The notes below the pieces were generated by a model. The model did no database searches and was not told where the DNA came from. It saw only the letters and a list, made by a program, of their open reading frames with translations. Below, one piece after another: positions 41,415-48,075 of a stretch of DNA of 48,075 nucleotides. Location: NCBI GenBank assembly GCA_030446015.1, contig JASUSO010000006.1:1-48075 (forward strand), in the 5' to 3' direction. Position 1 is the stretch's first letter. The number at the start of each line of letters is the position of its first letter. A program made the translations under genes and the position numbers. This DNA is from Methanobacteriota archaeon. GTDB lineage: Archaea; Halobacteriota; Methanomicrobia; Methanomicrobiales; Methanoculleaceae.

Positions 41415-42041
41415 TCAGCGAACCCGCACGCGCCTGCCCTCGACCTCCAGGCGGTCCTCGCAGAAGAGTTTCACCGCGAGCGGGAGGGCTTTGTGTTCTT
41501 CTACGAGGATCCGGTCGGCGAGCGTCGTCTCGTCGTCGTCCGGGAGGACCGGGACGCACCGCTGGACGACGATGGGGCCGGAATCCAGCCCTTCGTCGAC
41601 CAGGTGGACGGTGCAGCCCGCGACCTTCACCCCGTACTCGATCGCCTGTCGCTGCGCGTGCAGCCCGGAGAACGCCGGGAGCAGGGCGGGATGGATGTTC
41701 ATCATCCGGCCCGAGAACTCGCGGACGATCCCGGCCCCGAGGATCCGCATGTAGCCGGCGAGGACGAAGAGATCGGCCCGGCAGCCCCGCATCGCGGCGA
41801 GGAGGGCCTCCTCGTAGGCGGCTTTCGTTGGGAACCGCGCGTAGTCGACGACCGTCACCGGGATGCCGGCGTTCTTCGCCCGCTCTATCGCGTGCGCTTT
41901 CGGATTGTCGGTGATGAGCCCGGCGCAGATCGCGGGGATATCCCCGGCCGCGACGGCGTCGACCACCGCCTGGAAGTTCGATCCCCTCCCCGAGGCGAGG
42001 AACGCGATCCGTTTCTTATCGACAGGTCTCTCTCCATGCAT
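41415..42041 (-). CDS. purN: Phosphoribosylglycinamide formyltransferase PurN
   Basis: 208 residues. IAFLASGRGSNFQAVVDA binds the substrate phosphate. LAGYMRILGAGIV, MMNIHPALLPAFSGLHAQRQA (its start is N114-H116) and AGCTVHLVDEGLDSGPIV carry the Asn, His and Asp of the active site. It adds the first formyl group in purine synthesis using 10-formyl-tetrahydrofolate. It lies 21 bases after the CNNM-type gene. Confidence 0.95.
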   Translation of the reverse strand: MHGERPVDKKRIAFLASGRGSNFQAVVDAVAAGDIPAICAGLITDNPKAHAIERAKNAGIPVTVVDYARFPTKAAYEEALLAAMRGCRADLFVLAGYMRILGAGIVREFSGRMMNIHPALLPAFSGLHAQRQAIEYGVKVAGCTVHLVDEGLDSGPIVVQRCVPVLPDDDETTLADRILVEEHKALPLAVKLFCEDRLEVEGRRVRVR

Positions 42042-42062
42042 ACGTATCGTTCTCCGGGTTCC

Positions 42063-43343
42063 TTACCGGGCCTCGCCCGGCACGTCCTGCGGTGCGATGA
42101 TCAGCTTCACCTTGACGATCCGCCGGCCCCGCATCTGCATCACCACGAGCGTGATGTTGCTCTCCTCGATCTTGACCACCTCACCGCGGCGGGGGATGTG
42201 ACCCAGCCGGTCGATGACGAGGCCGCCGATGCTCTCGTAGGTATCCGTCAGCGGGAGGGATAACTCCAGGTCCTCGTTGAGGTGCTCCACCCACGCCCGT
42301 GCATCGACCAGGTAGACACCCTCCTCGAGCTGCTGAACCTCGGGCTCCTCTTCGTCGAACTCGTCCATGATCTCGCCGACCAGTTCCTCGAGCATGTCTT
42401 CGACGGTCACGATCCCGGCAAACGATCCGTACTCGTCGAGGACGACCGCCATGTGCTGCTTCTTCACCTGGAGCTCCTTCAAGAGCTCGTCGATCTTCTT
42501 GCTCTCGGGGACGAAGTAAGGTTCGTACATCAGGTTCTGGACCGTCGCGCTCGTCTGCTGCCGGAAGACCGCCGAGAAGACGTCTTTTACGTTCAGGAGC
42601 CCGACAACGTTGTCGATCTGCTCGTGGTAGACCGGGATCCGGGAGAACCCCGTCTCGTTGAAGATGGCAAGGGCGTTCTCGAGCGATGATGTATCCTCGA
42701 TCATGACGACGTCTATCCGCGGCGTCATCACCTCGCGGACCGTCGTGTCCCCGAAGCGGAGTACGGAGTAGAGCATATCCCGCTCCTCCTCCTCGATGGT
42801 CCCCTCCTCCTCACCGACGTCGATCCACTCTTTGATCTCCTCCTCGGTGACGACCGGTTCGGTCACGCCGGGCCTGAAGGCGAACTGCTGCTTGAGGCGG
42901 TCAGCCACCCAGAGCACCGGGTAGAGCAGTTTTGTGAGGTAGAGAATCGGCTGGGCGACACGGAGCGCGAGCGCCTCGGTGTTCCGGGAGGCGTACATCT
43001 TCGGCCCGATCTCGCCGAAGATCAGCATCAGGATGACCGTGGCGCCGGTTGCTATGCCGACACCGACGTCGCCGTAGGCGGCGATGGCGATCGCGGTTGC
43101 GAGCGATGCTGCAGCGACATTGACGGTGTTGTTCCCGATCAGGATGGTGATCAGGAGGGCGTCGGTCGATCGTTTCAGGGTATCGAGCGCTTTTGCTCCA
43201 TTTTTACCCTGGTTTACGAGGGCGCGGACTTTGGCCCGGGTTATTGATATGAGGGCGACTTCCGAACTTGAGAAGAAGGCCGAAAGGAGCAGACAAACAA
43301 TGAATAAAATGATCTCTATGGTCAGAACGTCTACGACTACCAT
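42063..43343 (-). CDS. CNNM/CorC-like membrane protein with CBS domains
   Basis: 426 residues. The DUF21 membrane part (about 1-175) has LSAFFSSSEVALISITRAKV, the well-known FFSxxE/A motif. Two CBS domains (about 205-325) contain MTPRIDVVMIEDTSS and VVLDEYGSFAGIVTVEDMLEE. A CorC/HlyC C-terminal domain (about 345-420) ends it. Relatives transport or sense magnesium. GGAG precedes ATG 43343 at short spacing. Confidence 0.9.
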   Translation of the reverse strand: MVVVDVLTIEIILFIVCLLLSAFFSSSEVALISITRAKVRALVNQGKNGAKALDTLKRSTDALLITILIGNNTVNVAAASLATAIAIAAYGDVGVGIATGATVILMLIFGEIGPKMYASRNTEALALRVAQPILYLTKLLYPVLWVADRLKQQFAFRPGVTEPVVTEEEIKEWIDVGEEEGTIEEEERDMLYSVLRFGDTTVREVMTPRIDVVMIEDTSSLENALAIFNETGFSRIPVYHEQIDNVVGLLNVKDVFSAVFRQQTSATVQNLMYEPYFVPESKKIDELLKELQVKKQHMAVVLDEYGSFAGIVTVEDMLEELVGEIMDEFDEEEPEVQQLEEGVYLVDARAWVEHLNEDLELSLPLTDTYESIGGLVIDRLGHIPRRGEVVKIEESNITLVVMQMRGRRIVKVKLIIAPQDVPGEAR

Positions 43344-43437
43344 TTACTCCACGCCGCATCAAACGGCAGCATCCGGTATCGAATGATTCCCGAGATTTAT
43401 GAATTATGTCGCAGGCAGATGTTATAAAACCAGCGCT

Positions 43438-44262
43438 TCAGGAGAATACCTCTCGTAGCGCCTCCGATTGCCGGGAGAGCAGCACAATCTTCTCTTCTGA
43501 TGAGAGAGCACCGGGAAAGACCATGTCCTCGAGTTCCAGCGTGAGGTAGCCGCCGTAGCCCCGGTCGGCAAGTTCCGCGAGCACCCGTAGCGCTTTCTGA
43601 TCGTCGTGAATGGGGTGGTGGGGTCGCCCGTTTCCGCCGAGCGCACTGACGTGGACGTTCACCATCCTCTCGATGCAGAGATCGATGAACCGGATCGTCT
43701 CGTCCCACGACGTCATCATGGCGTGCCCCATATCCAGCGTGAACCAGAGCCAGGGCTCCCGATCGAGCACCTCGGCGGTATCCTCCGCCGTGGAGAGGAG
43801 GGCGTTGACCCGGGGCTCCAGGTTCTCGATGGCCACCTTCACCCGCATCCCCTCCGCCACCTCACGGAGCCGGGCGATGTACGCCTCGAACCGCCGGTAG
43901 TCGTAGGCGCTTGGTTGCCGTTTCGCCGTCCGCTTCCCGGGGTGGACGGTGACCACGGCGGCCCTCATCCTCTCCGCCATCCGGATGGCCTCGGCGGTGT
44001 AGTCGGCCGAGATCTCGGCGACCCGGGGGTTGATGGAGCAGGGATTCAAGTCGAGCGTCGGCGCGTGGACGGTGATCGGCGCGAGTTCCGGGTGGCCCGC
44101 GATCCAGCCCGAGAGTTCATCTTCGGGGCGGTCGCGGAGCCAGAAGTGCGGCGTCTCGACCCAGAATTCAAGCGAATCAAGACCGGATTCGGCGACGTAG
44201 TCGAAGATCTGGTCGCAGGGATATTCATGGAAGAACATGGTCGAGACGGCGAAACGGCCCAT
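43438..44262 (-). CDS. TIM-barrel sugar isomerase / endonuclease IV-like protein
   Basis: 274 residues from ATG 44262 (MGRFAVSTMFFHEY); the much longer open frame on this strand is a shadow of xseA. Metal-site segments of the AP endonuclease 2 family are VVTVHPGK, VAIENLEPR, FTLDMGHAM, NVHVSALGG and TLELED. They fit a xylose-isomerase-like enzyme; DNA repair activity cannot be excluded. Its start lies 40 bases from the divergent xseA start, so the two promoters overlap. Confidence 0.8.
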   Translation of the reverse strand: MGRFAVSTMFFHEYPCDQIFDYVAESGLDSLEFWVETPHFWLRDRPEDELSGWIAGHPELAPITVHAPTLDLNPCSINPRVAEISADYTAEAIRMAERMRAAVVTVHPGKRTAKRQPSAYDYRRFEAYIARLREVAEGMRVKVAIENLEPRVNALLSTAEDTAEVLDREPWLWFTLDMGHAMMTSWDETIRFIDLCIERMVNVHVSALGGNGRPHHPIHDDQKALRVLAELADRGYGGYLTLELEDMVFPGALSSEEKIVLLSRQSEALREVFS

Positions 44263-44269
44263 AACACTA

Positions 44270-44281
44270 CTTGATATAAAC
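44270..44281 (+). promoter_or_regulatory. TATA box of xseA-xseB
   Basis: TTGATATAAACC centred near 44276 lies 26 bases before ATG 44302, which predicts a leaderless message. The opposite strand reads TTTATATC in the same place, so the divergent gene may share it. Confidence 0.5.
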
Positions 44282-44301
44282 CATCGGTCTAATAGATTGT
44301 G

Positions 44302-45549
44302 ATGATGCTCGGCGGTCATTCCACCGGCCCGGAAAGGTTCGGAACCCCAATCTTTGAGGTCTCGGAAGTCTCGGGGCTCATCTGCGACCTCCTCGACGAC
44401 CCACGCCTGCACCAGATCTGGGTGCGGGGGGAGGTGACCAACTACAAGAACCACGGCTCGGGCCACCGCTACTTCTCGCTCTCGGAGGGGAACGGGAGGG
44501 ACGCCGCGGTGATCAACTGCGTCATGTGGCGCTCCTCGGCATCGGCCCTCGCGTTCACGCCCAAAGACGGCATGGACGTCCTCGCCTGGGGGTCCGTTGA
44601 GGTCTACGAGCCTCACGGCAGGTACCAGTTCATCGTCCGGGAGATGCTCCCGGCGGGCCTCGGCGAACGCCACCTCATGGTCGAGCGCTGGAAGCAGGAA
44701 CTCGAAGCGGAAGGGCTCTTTGCTCCGGAACGGAGACGCCCTCTGCCCCTCTTCCCGCAACGGATAGGGGTGGTCACCTCGCCGACCGGCGCGGCGCTCC
44801 AGGATATCCTCTCGATCATCTCCCGCCGCTACCCGGCGGAAGTCATCCTCTCCCCGACGTCTGTCCAGGGGGATGGGGCGCACACCGAGATCGCGGAGGC
44901 GATCCGGCGGATCGACGGGCTCGTGGACGTGATCATTGTCGGGCGCGGGGGTGGGAGTTTCGAGGACCTCTTCCCCTTCAACCACCCGGACGTCGTGCGG
45001 GCGGTCGCGACGTGCAGGACGCCCGTGATCAGCGCCGTCGGGCACGAGGTGGACACCGCCCTCTGCGACTTCGCCGCAGATCTCCGGGCGCCGACGCCGT
45101 CCGCGGCGGCGGAACGGGCGGTGCCGGAACGACGTGAGGTGCTCCGGGAACTCGCCGGGCTCGAGGAGAGGATGCGAGCGCTTCTCCTTCACCGCCTCAC
45201 CGCGGCGAGAGACGAGGTCGAGGACCTCCGGGAGCGCATGCACCCCCGGCGTCTCGCGCGTCGCATCAACGAGCGGATGCAGCGCCTCGCCGAGCACGAA
45301 GACCTGCTCAGGCGGGCGGCGGCCGCACGAGTGCAGCGGGAACGCGCCGCCCTCGCGGAGGTTCGCGCCAGCCTCGAAGGAAAGAACCCGCTCGCGATCC
45401 TGGAGCGGGGATACTGTATCGTCGAGGCGGACGGCAGGGTCGTGAAGAACGCCGCGAGCCTCTCACCCGGCGAGTGCGTGACGATCAAGATGGTGGACGG
45501 CCGGGTGAGCGCCGTCGTGGAGGAGATAACATATGACAAAGACATTTGA
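44302..45549 (+). CDS. xseA: Exodeoxyribonuclease VII large subunit
   Basis: 415 residues from ATG 44302 (a GTG lies three bases earlier). The N-terminal OB-fold has VRGEVTNYKNHGSGHRYFSL. The catalytic domain has RIGVVTSPTGAALQDIL, VGRGGGSFEDLFPFN and VISAVGHEVDTALCDFAADL. The C-terminal coiled coil (about 270-370) binds the small subunit. The enzyme cuts single-stranded DNA from either end. It is a bacterial enzyme found in only some archaea. It overlaps xseB by 17 bases. Confidence 0.93.
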   Translation: MMLGGHSTGPERFGTPIFEVSEVSGLICDLLDDPRLHQIWVRGEVTNYKNHGSGHRYFSLSEGNGRDAAVINCVMWRSSASALAFTPKDGMDVLAWGSVEVYEPHGRYQFIVREMLPAGLGERHLMVERWKQELEAEGLFAPERRRPLPLFPQRIGVVTSPTGAALQDILSIISRRYPAEVILSPTSVQGDGAHTEIAEAIRRIDGLVDVIIVGRGGGSFEDLFPFNHPDVVRAVATCRTPVISAVGHEVDTALCDFAADLRAPTPSAAAERAVPERREVLRELAGLEERMRALLLHRLTAARDEVEDLRERMHPRRLARRINERMQRLAEHEDLLRRAAAARVQRERAALAEVRASLEGKNPLAILERGYCIVEADGRVVKNAASLSPGECVTIKMVDGRVSAVVEEITYDKDI

Positions 45550-45718
45550 AGAGATGCTGGAAGAACTGCGGGGGATTGTCCGGAAACTCGAAGACGGCGA
45601 GACGAGCCTTGAGGAGAGCATCGCCATCTACGAGCGGGGCGCGCTCCTCGTCAAACAGTGCGAAGACCTCCTTGCTACGGCCGAGATGAAACTCACCGAG
45701 CTCGGCCGCGACCGGTGA
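45533..45718 (+). CDS. xseB: Exodeoxyribonuclease VII small subunit
   Basis: 61 residues, the usual XseB size. FEEMLEELRGIVRKLEDGE and SLEESIAIYERGALLVKQCE are the family pattern; several copies wrap each XseA. Its last 26 bases overlap the 3' end of the kinase gene on the other strand. Confidence 0.92.
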   Translation: MTKTFEEMLEELRGIVRKLEDGETSLEESIAIYERGALLVKQCEDLLATAEMKLTELGRDR

Positions 45719-47648
45719 TGCGGTAGAACCCCGGCGGGACGCCGATCTCGAATCGCGCACCCTTCCCGGGCTCGCCGGTCTCCCGTATGGAGAGATCGGT
45801 GATGCCGAGGATCTCCCGGGAGAGGAAGAGCCCGAATCCGGTCTGCCGCCCGAACCCCCGCTCAAAGAGGCTCTCTTTTATCTCATGGGGAACGCCGACG
45901 CCGTCGTCTTCGTAGACAAGGTTGATCCCGCTATCGGACTCTTCGGGATAGATGCGTATCCGGGTAACCTCCCCGCCGTGCCGGAGCGAGTTGTCGATGA
46001 GGTTTGCAAAGACCCTGACGATGAGTGGGTCGGCATACACCTCGAGATCGCCCGTCCGCACCTCGATCTCTATCCTGCCCGGATCGAGCCCCGCTGCCGC
46101 CTCATGGACGATCCGCCGGATCTTCTGCCAGGCAGGGGCGACCATCCCGACATCCCGGTACTCCGCGGTGAAGGCCATGTAGCGCTGAATGTCCTGGATG
46201 GCCTCCTCTTCTCTCCGGCAGTACTCCAGCAGCTCCGGGTCGCTCACCCGCTCGCGGAAGATCTCGAGGTAGCCGGTGAGCACGGTGAGCCGGTTTAAGA
46301 TGTCGTGCCGGGTCACGTCGGAGAGGAGGTTGAGTTTCCGGTTCGCGAGGAGGAGCGCTTCCGCCGCCATCCGTGCATCGGTGATGTCCCGGCCCACCGA
46401 CTGATACTCGACGACGGAGCCGTCCCTGGTAAAGGTCGCCGTATTTGCCCACTGCTGCCACCGGATACTGCCGTCCGGCATGATCACCCGGTGCTCGACC
46501 GTCGATACGGGGCGGTCGGGGGTGAGGGAGGCGAGGCTCTCCTGGATCCGGGCCTGGTCGTCCGCCGGGACGGTGAGGGCGTACCGCCTCCCGACGAGGT
46601 CGCCGCACGGGATGCCGACGTAGCGGCAGTAGGCGTCGTTCGCGAAGGTGATGGTGCCGTCGGGGAGCCTGCGGCAGATCAACTCGGTCTGGCTCTCCAC
46701 GATCATCCGGCAGCGCTCCTCGCTCCGCTGAAGGGCAACTTCAGCCTCGCGCCGGGCGGTGATGTCCCGGATGTAGACGGAGATGCCCACACGGGTGGGG
46801 ACGGCGCGCACCTCGAACGTATGCTCCCGCCCGCGGAGGCGGAACCTGCACTCTTTGATGCCGGGCTGGCCGGTCCGGGCGATCTCCCTGAAGAACCCGG
46901 CGACCTCATCGTTCTGGAGGTCCGGGAAGAGGTCGTAGATGCTCCTGCCGACCGCCTCCTCCATCGGGCGGCCCGAGAGGCGGGCGGCCGCCCGGTTCCA
47001 GGAGATGACGCGGCCGTTCAGGTCCAGAGCGAGGAACGCGTCGCTGACGTTCTCGGTCAGTTCCCGGTATCGGTCTTCGCCCTCCCGGATGACTTCTTCG
47101 AGGCGCTTCTCCCGTGAGGTGTCCCGGAAGACCCAGCGGAACTCCGCTGCACGGCCGCCGGGGCCGGGCGAGACCGAGACGGCCGCGGCTGCCGGCACGG
47201 TGCTGCCGTCGGCGCGGAGGAGCAGGAACTCCTGTACCGGGAGGTCTTCTCCCCGGCCGAGCGCTGCAACGGCCGAACGGAAAGAGTCCCGGCCATCCGG
47301 GTGGAGGTGCGCATCGAGGGGCAGGCCCTGTAGCCGGGCGGGAGCAACACCGAACAGGGTGCCTGCCGCCCGGTTCGCCTCCAGGATGACGCCGGCGCTG
47401 TCTGTGCAGAGGCAGGCCGCCGGAAGGTCGAGGAACCGTTCGCGGTATCGCCGGTATGCGGCGTCGATGCTCCGGATATCGGTGATCAGCGCATCAACCA
47501 GGTCGTAGATCTCGGCGAGATCGGGTTTGATCAGGAGCAGGTCCCCTGCGGGAGCCGCACCCTCGCGGGCCCCAAGCGAGCGGAGGCGGCGGTCGAGGTC
47601 TTCCAGGTGTTCGAGAAGGTCCTCGAGCGCCGGGGTGAGCGGTTGCAT
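45693..47648 (-). CDS. Soluble PAS-domain sensor histidine kinase
   Basis: 651 residues with no membrane helix, so cytoplasmic. An N-terminal coiled-coil region (1-65) precedes three PAS domains at about 66-180, 190-308 and 310-430. The phosphorylated histidine is in SDVTRHDILNRLTVL. The ATPase has NLIDNSLRHGG (N box), EDDGVGVP (G1) and GFGLFLSREI (G2). PAS 1 has C79 and C81 nearby but no clear haem motif. No response regulator lies in the window, so its target is unknown. A TATA-like GATTTATCC near 47682 predicts a leader of about eight bases. Confidence 0.9.
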   Translation of the reverse strand: MQPLTPALEDLLEHLEDLDRRLRSLGAREGAAPAGDLLLIKPDLAEIYDLVDALITDIRSIDAAYRRYRERFLDLPAACLCTDSAGVILEANRAAGTLFGVAPARLQGLPLDAHLHPDGRDSFRSAVAALGRGEDLPVQEFLLLRADGSTVPAAAAVSVSPGPGGRAAEFRWVFRDTSREKRLEEVIREGEDRYRELTENVSDAFLALDLNGRVISWNRAAARLSGRPMEEAVGRSIYDLFPDLQNDEVAGFFREIARTGQPGIKECRFRLRGREHTFEVRAVPTRVGISVYIRDITARREAEVALQRSEERCRMIVESQTELICRRLPDGTITFANDAYCRYVGIPCGDLVGRRYALTVPADDQARIQESLASLTPDRPVSTVEHRVIMPDGSIRWQQWANTATFTRDGSVVEYQSVGRDITDARMAAEALLLANRKLNLLSDVTRHDILNRLTVLTGYLEIFRERVSDPELLEYCRREEEAIQDIQRYMAFTAEYRDVGMVAPAWQKIRRIVHEAAAGLDPGRIEIEVRTGDLEVYADPLIVRVFANLIDNSLRHGGEVTRIRIYPEESDSGINLVYEDDGVGVPHEIKESLFERGFGRQTGFGLFLSREILGITDLSIRETGEPGKGARFEIGVPPGFYRITGRGRAR

Positions 47649-47734
47649 ATCTCACCCGCTTTCCCGCACCGCGAAGGGATAAATCTATCCCCGCCGGCAC
47701 CGCGGGGCCCGGTCCGGCTGCAAACTCCTTACAA

Positions 47735-47745
47735 AACGTATATGG
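47735..47745 (+). promoter_or_regulatory. TATA box of the two-helix membrane protein gene
   Basis: AACGTATATGG centred near 47741 lies 28 bases before ATG 47769 and predicts a transcript with almost no leader. Confidence 0.45.
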
Positions 47746-47768
47746 CATAGAACGCCGCACCACGCATC

Positions 47769-47957
47769 ATGGTGGATGAGAAGGCGTGGGCAGGGATAAC
47801 GGTCTTTGTTGTTGCCCTCGTCGCGGCCCTGGATCTCCTCGGGTGGCTCCCGGCGGGAGTGATCCTGACCGTCGGGGTCGTCGCGGCCGTCCTGCTCCTC
47901 GGGATCGGCGTGCTGGTCCTCGGCGAGATCCGGGACGGGGTGCGGGGCGGCCGGTGA
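47769..47957 (+). CDS. Small two-helix membrane protein
   Basis: 62 residues. Two hydrophobic helices (about 7-26 and 29-51) are joined by a short GWLP turn, with a basic end (EIRDGVRGGR). No family is recognised. The promoter spacing supports the gene. It diverges from the kinase gene by 120 bases. Confidence 0.55.
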   Translation: MVDEKAWAGITVFVVALVAALDLLGWLPAGVILTVGVVAAVLLLGIGVLVLGEIRDGVRGGR

Positions 47958-47976
47958 GGGAGGAGGGCGCATTTCG

Positions 47977-48075
47977 CACCTGGCGGTGCTCAAACTCCGT
48001 TCCGGACGGAACGTCGCAGTTCACACCTGGCGGTGCTCAAACTCCGTTCCGGACGGAACGTCGCAGTTCACACCT
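47977..48075 (+). repeat. Tandem 47 bp repeat units at right edge
   Basis: Two full units (47977-48023 and 48024-48070) and the start of a third. Blocks are GGTGCTCAAACTCCG, the hairpin GTTCC-GGAC-GGAAC, CGTCG and TTCACACCTGGC. It is the same layout as the left-edge array read on the minus strand. The window probably ends inside a longer array. Confidence 0.88.

Noticed and set aside
43438-45297. 619-codon frame extending the TIM-barrel gene upstream
   Set aside because: The extra part lies antisense to xseA and has no homology-like pattern. The real protein starts at ATG 44262.

Overview
The window is about 48 kb of high-GC archaeal DNA. Archaeal markers include TATA boxes placed about 26 bases before start codons, ribosomal proteins L39e, L31e, L21e, L18a and S19e, aIF6, RpoF, SRP54/FtsY, prefoldin alpha, Pus10, TrmY and Rpp21. 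Group IV nitrogenase-like proteins and a leuBCD/aks-type operon suggest a methanogen. High GC together with bacterial-type MutS/MutL and exonuclease VII points to Methanomicrobiales, most likely a Methanoculleus relative; the genus is an inference. Both ends of the window lie inside related 46-47 bp tandem repeats, so this is probably a whole contig broken at repeats.

Layout. 1-8.4 kb: a secreted degenerate peptidase-like protein; a NifH-like/NifD-like pair; a universal stress protein; a PH-domain membrane protein; a GNAT acetyltransferase; a small helical protein; a second NifD/NifK-like protein on the other strand; and a secreted zinc phospholipase C-like protein. 8.6-12 kb: two tandem-duplicated lipoproteins, then a complete IS66-type insertion with 12 bp terminal repeats and a perfect 8 bp target duplication. 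12-19.4 kb: a leuC-leuD-leuB type operon diverging from mutS-mutL. 19.4-23 kb: an AT-richer gap with a hairpin repeat, two membrane-anchored proteins (one a Lon-type protease) and a MATE exporter. 23-28.7 kb: a five-gene operon encoding a lipoprotein binding protein, FecCD permease, ATPase, SAM methyltransferase and a radical SAM enzyme fused to part of a binding-protein fold. 28.8-30.6 kb: a C45-type hydrolase lipoprotein.

30.7-41.3 kb: nineteen minus-strand genes for translation and its accessories. They run rnp4, a YhbY-like gene, then rps19e, pdcd5, a PP-loop ATPase, rpl39e, rpl31e, eif6, rpl18a, pfdA, ftsY, srp54, trmY, pus10, rpl21e, rpoF, a DUF655 gene, ksgA and a HemK-like gene. Most overlap or lie within about 20 bases of each other. 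41.4-48 kb: purN, a CNNM/CorC-like membrane protein, a TIM-barrel isomerase-like protein, xseA-xseB, a soluble PAS histidine kinase and a two-helix membrane protein.

The two most unusual systems are the dispersed nitrogenase-like H/D/D set in the first 6.3 kb and the FecBCD-methyltransferase-radical SAM operon at 23.3-28.7 kb. Neither has an assignable substrate from sequence alone.
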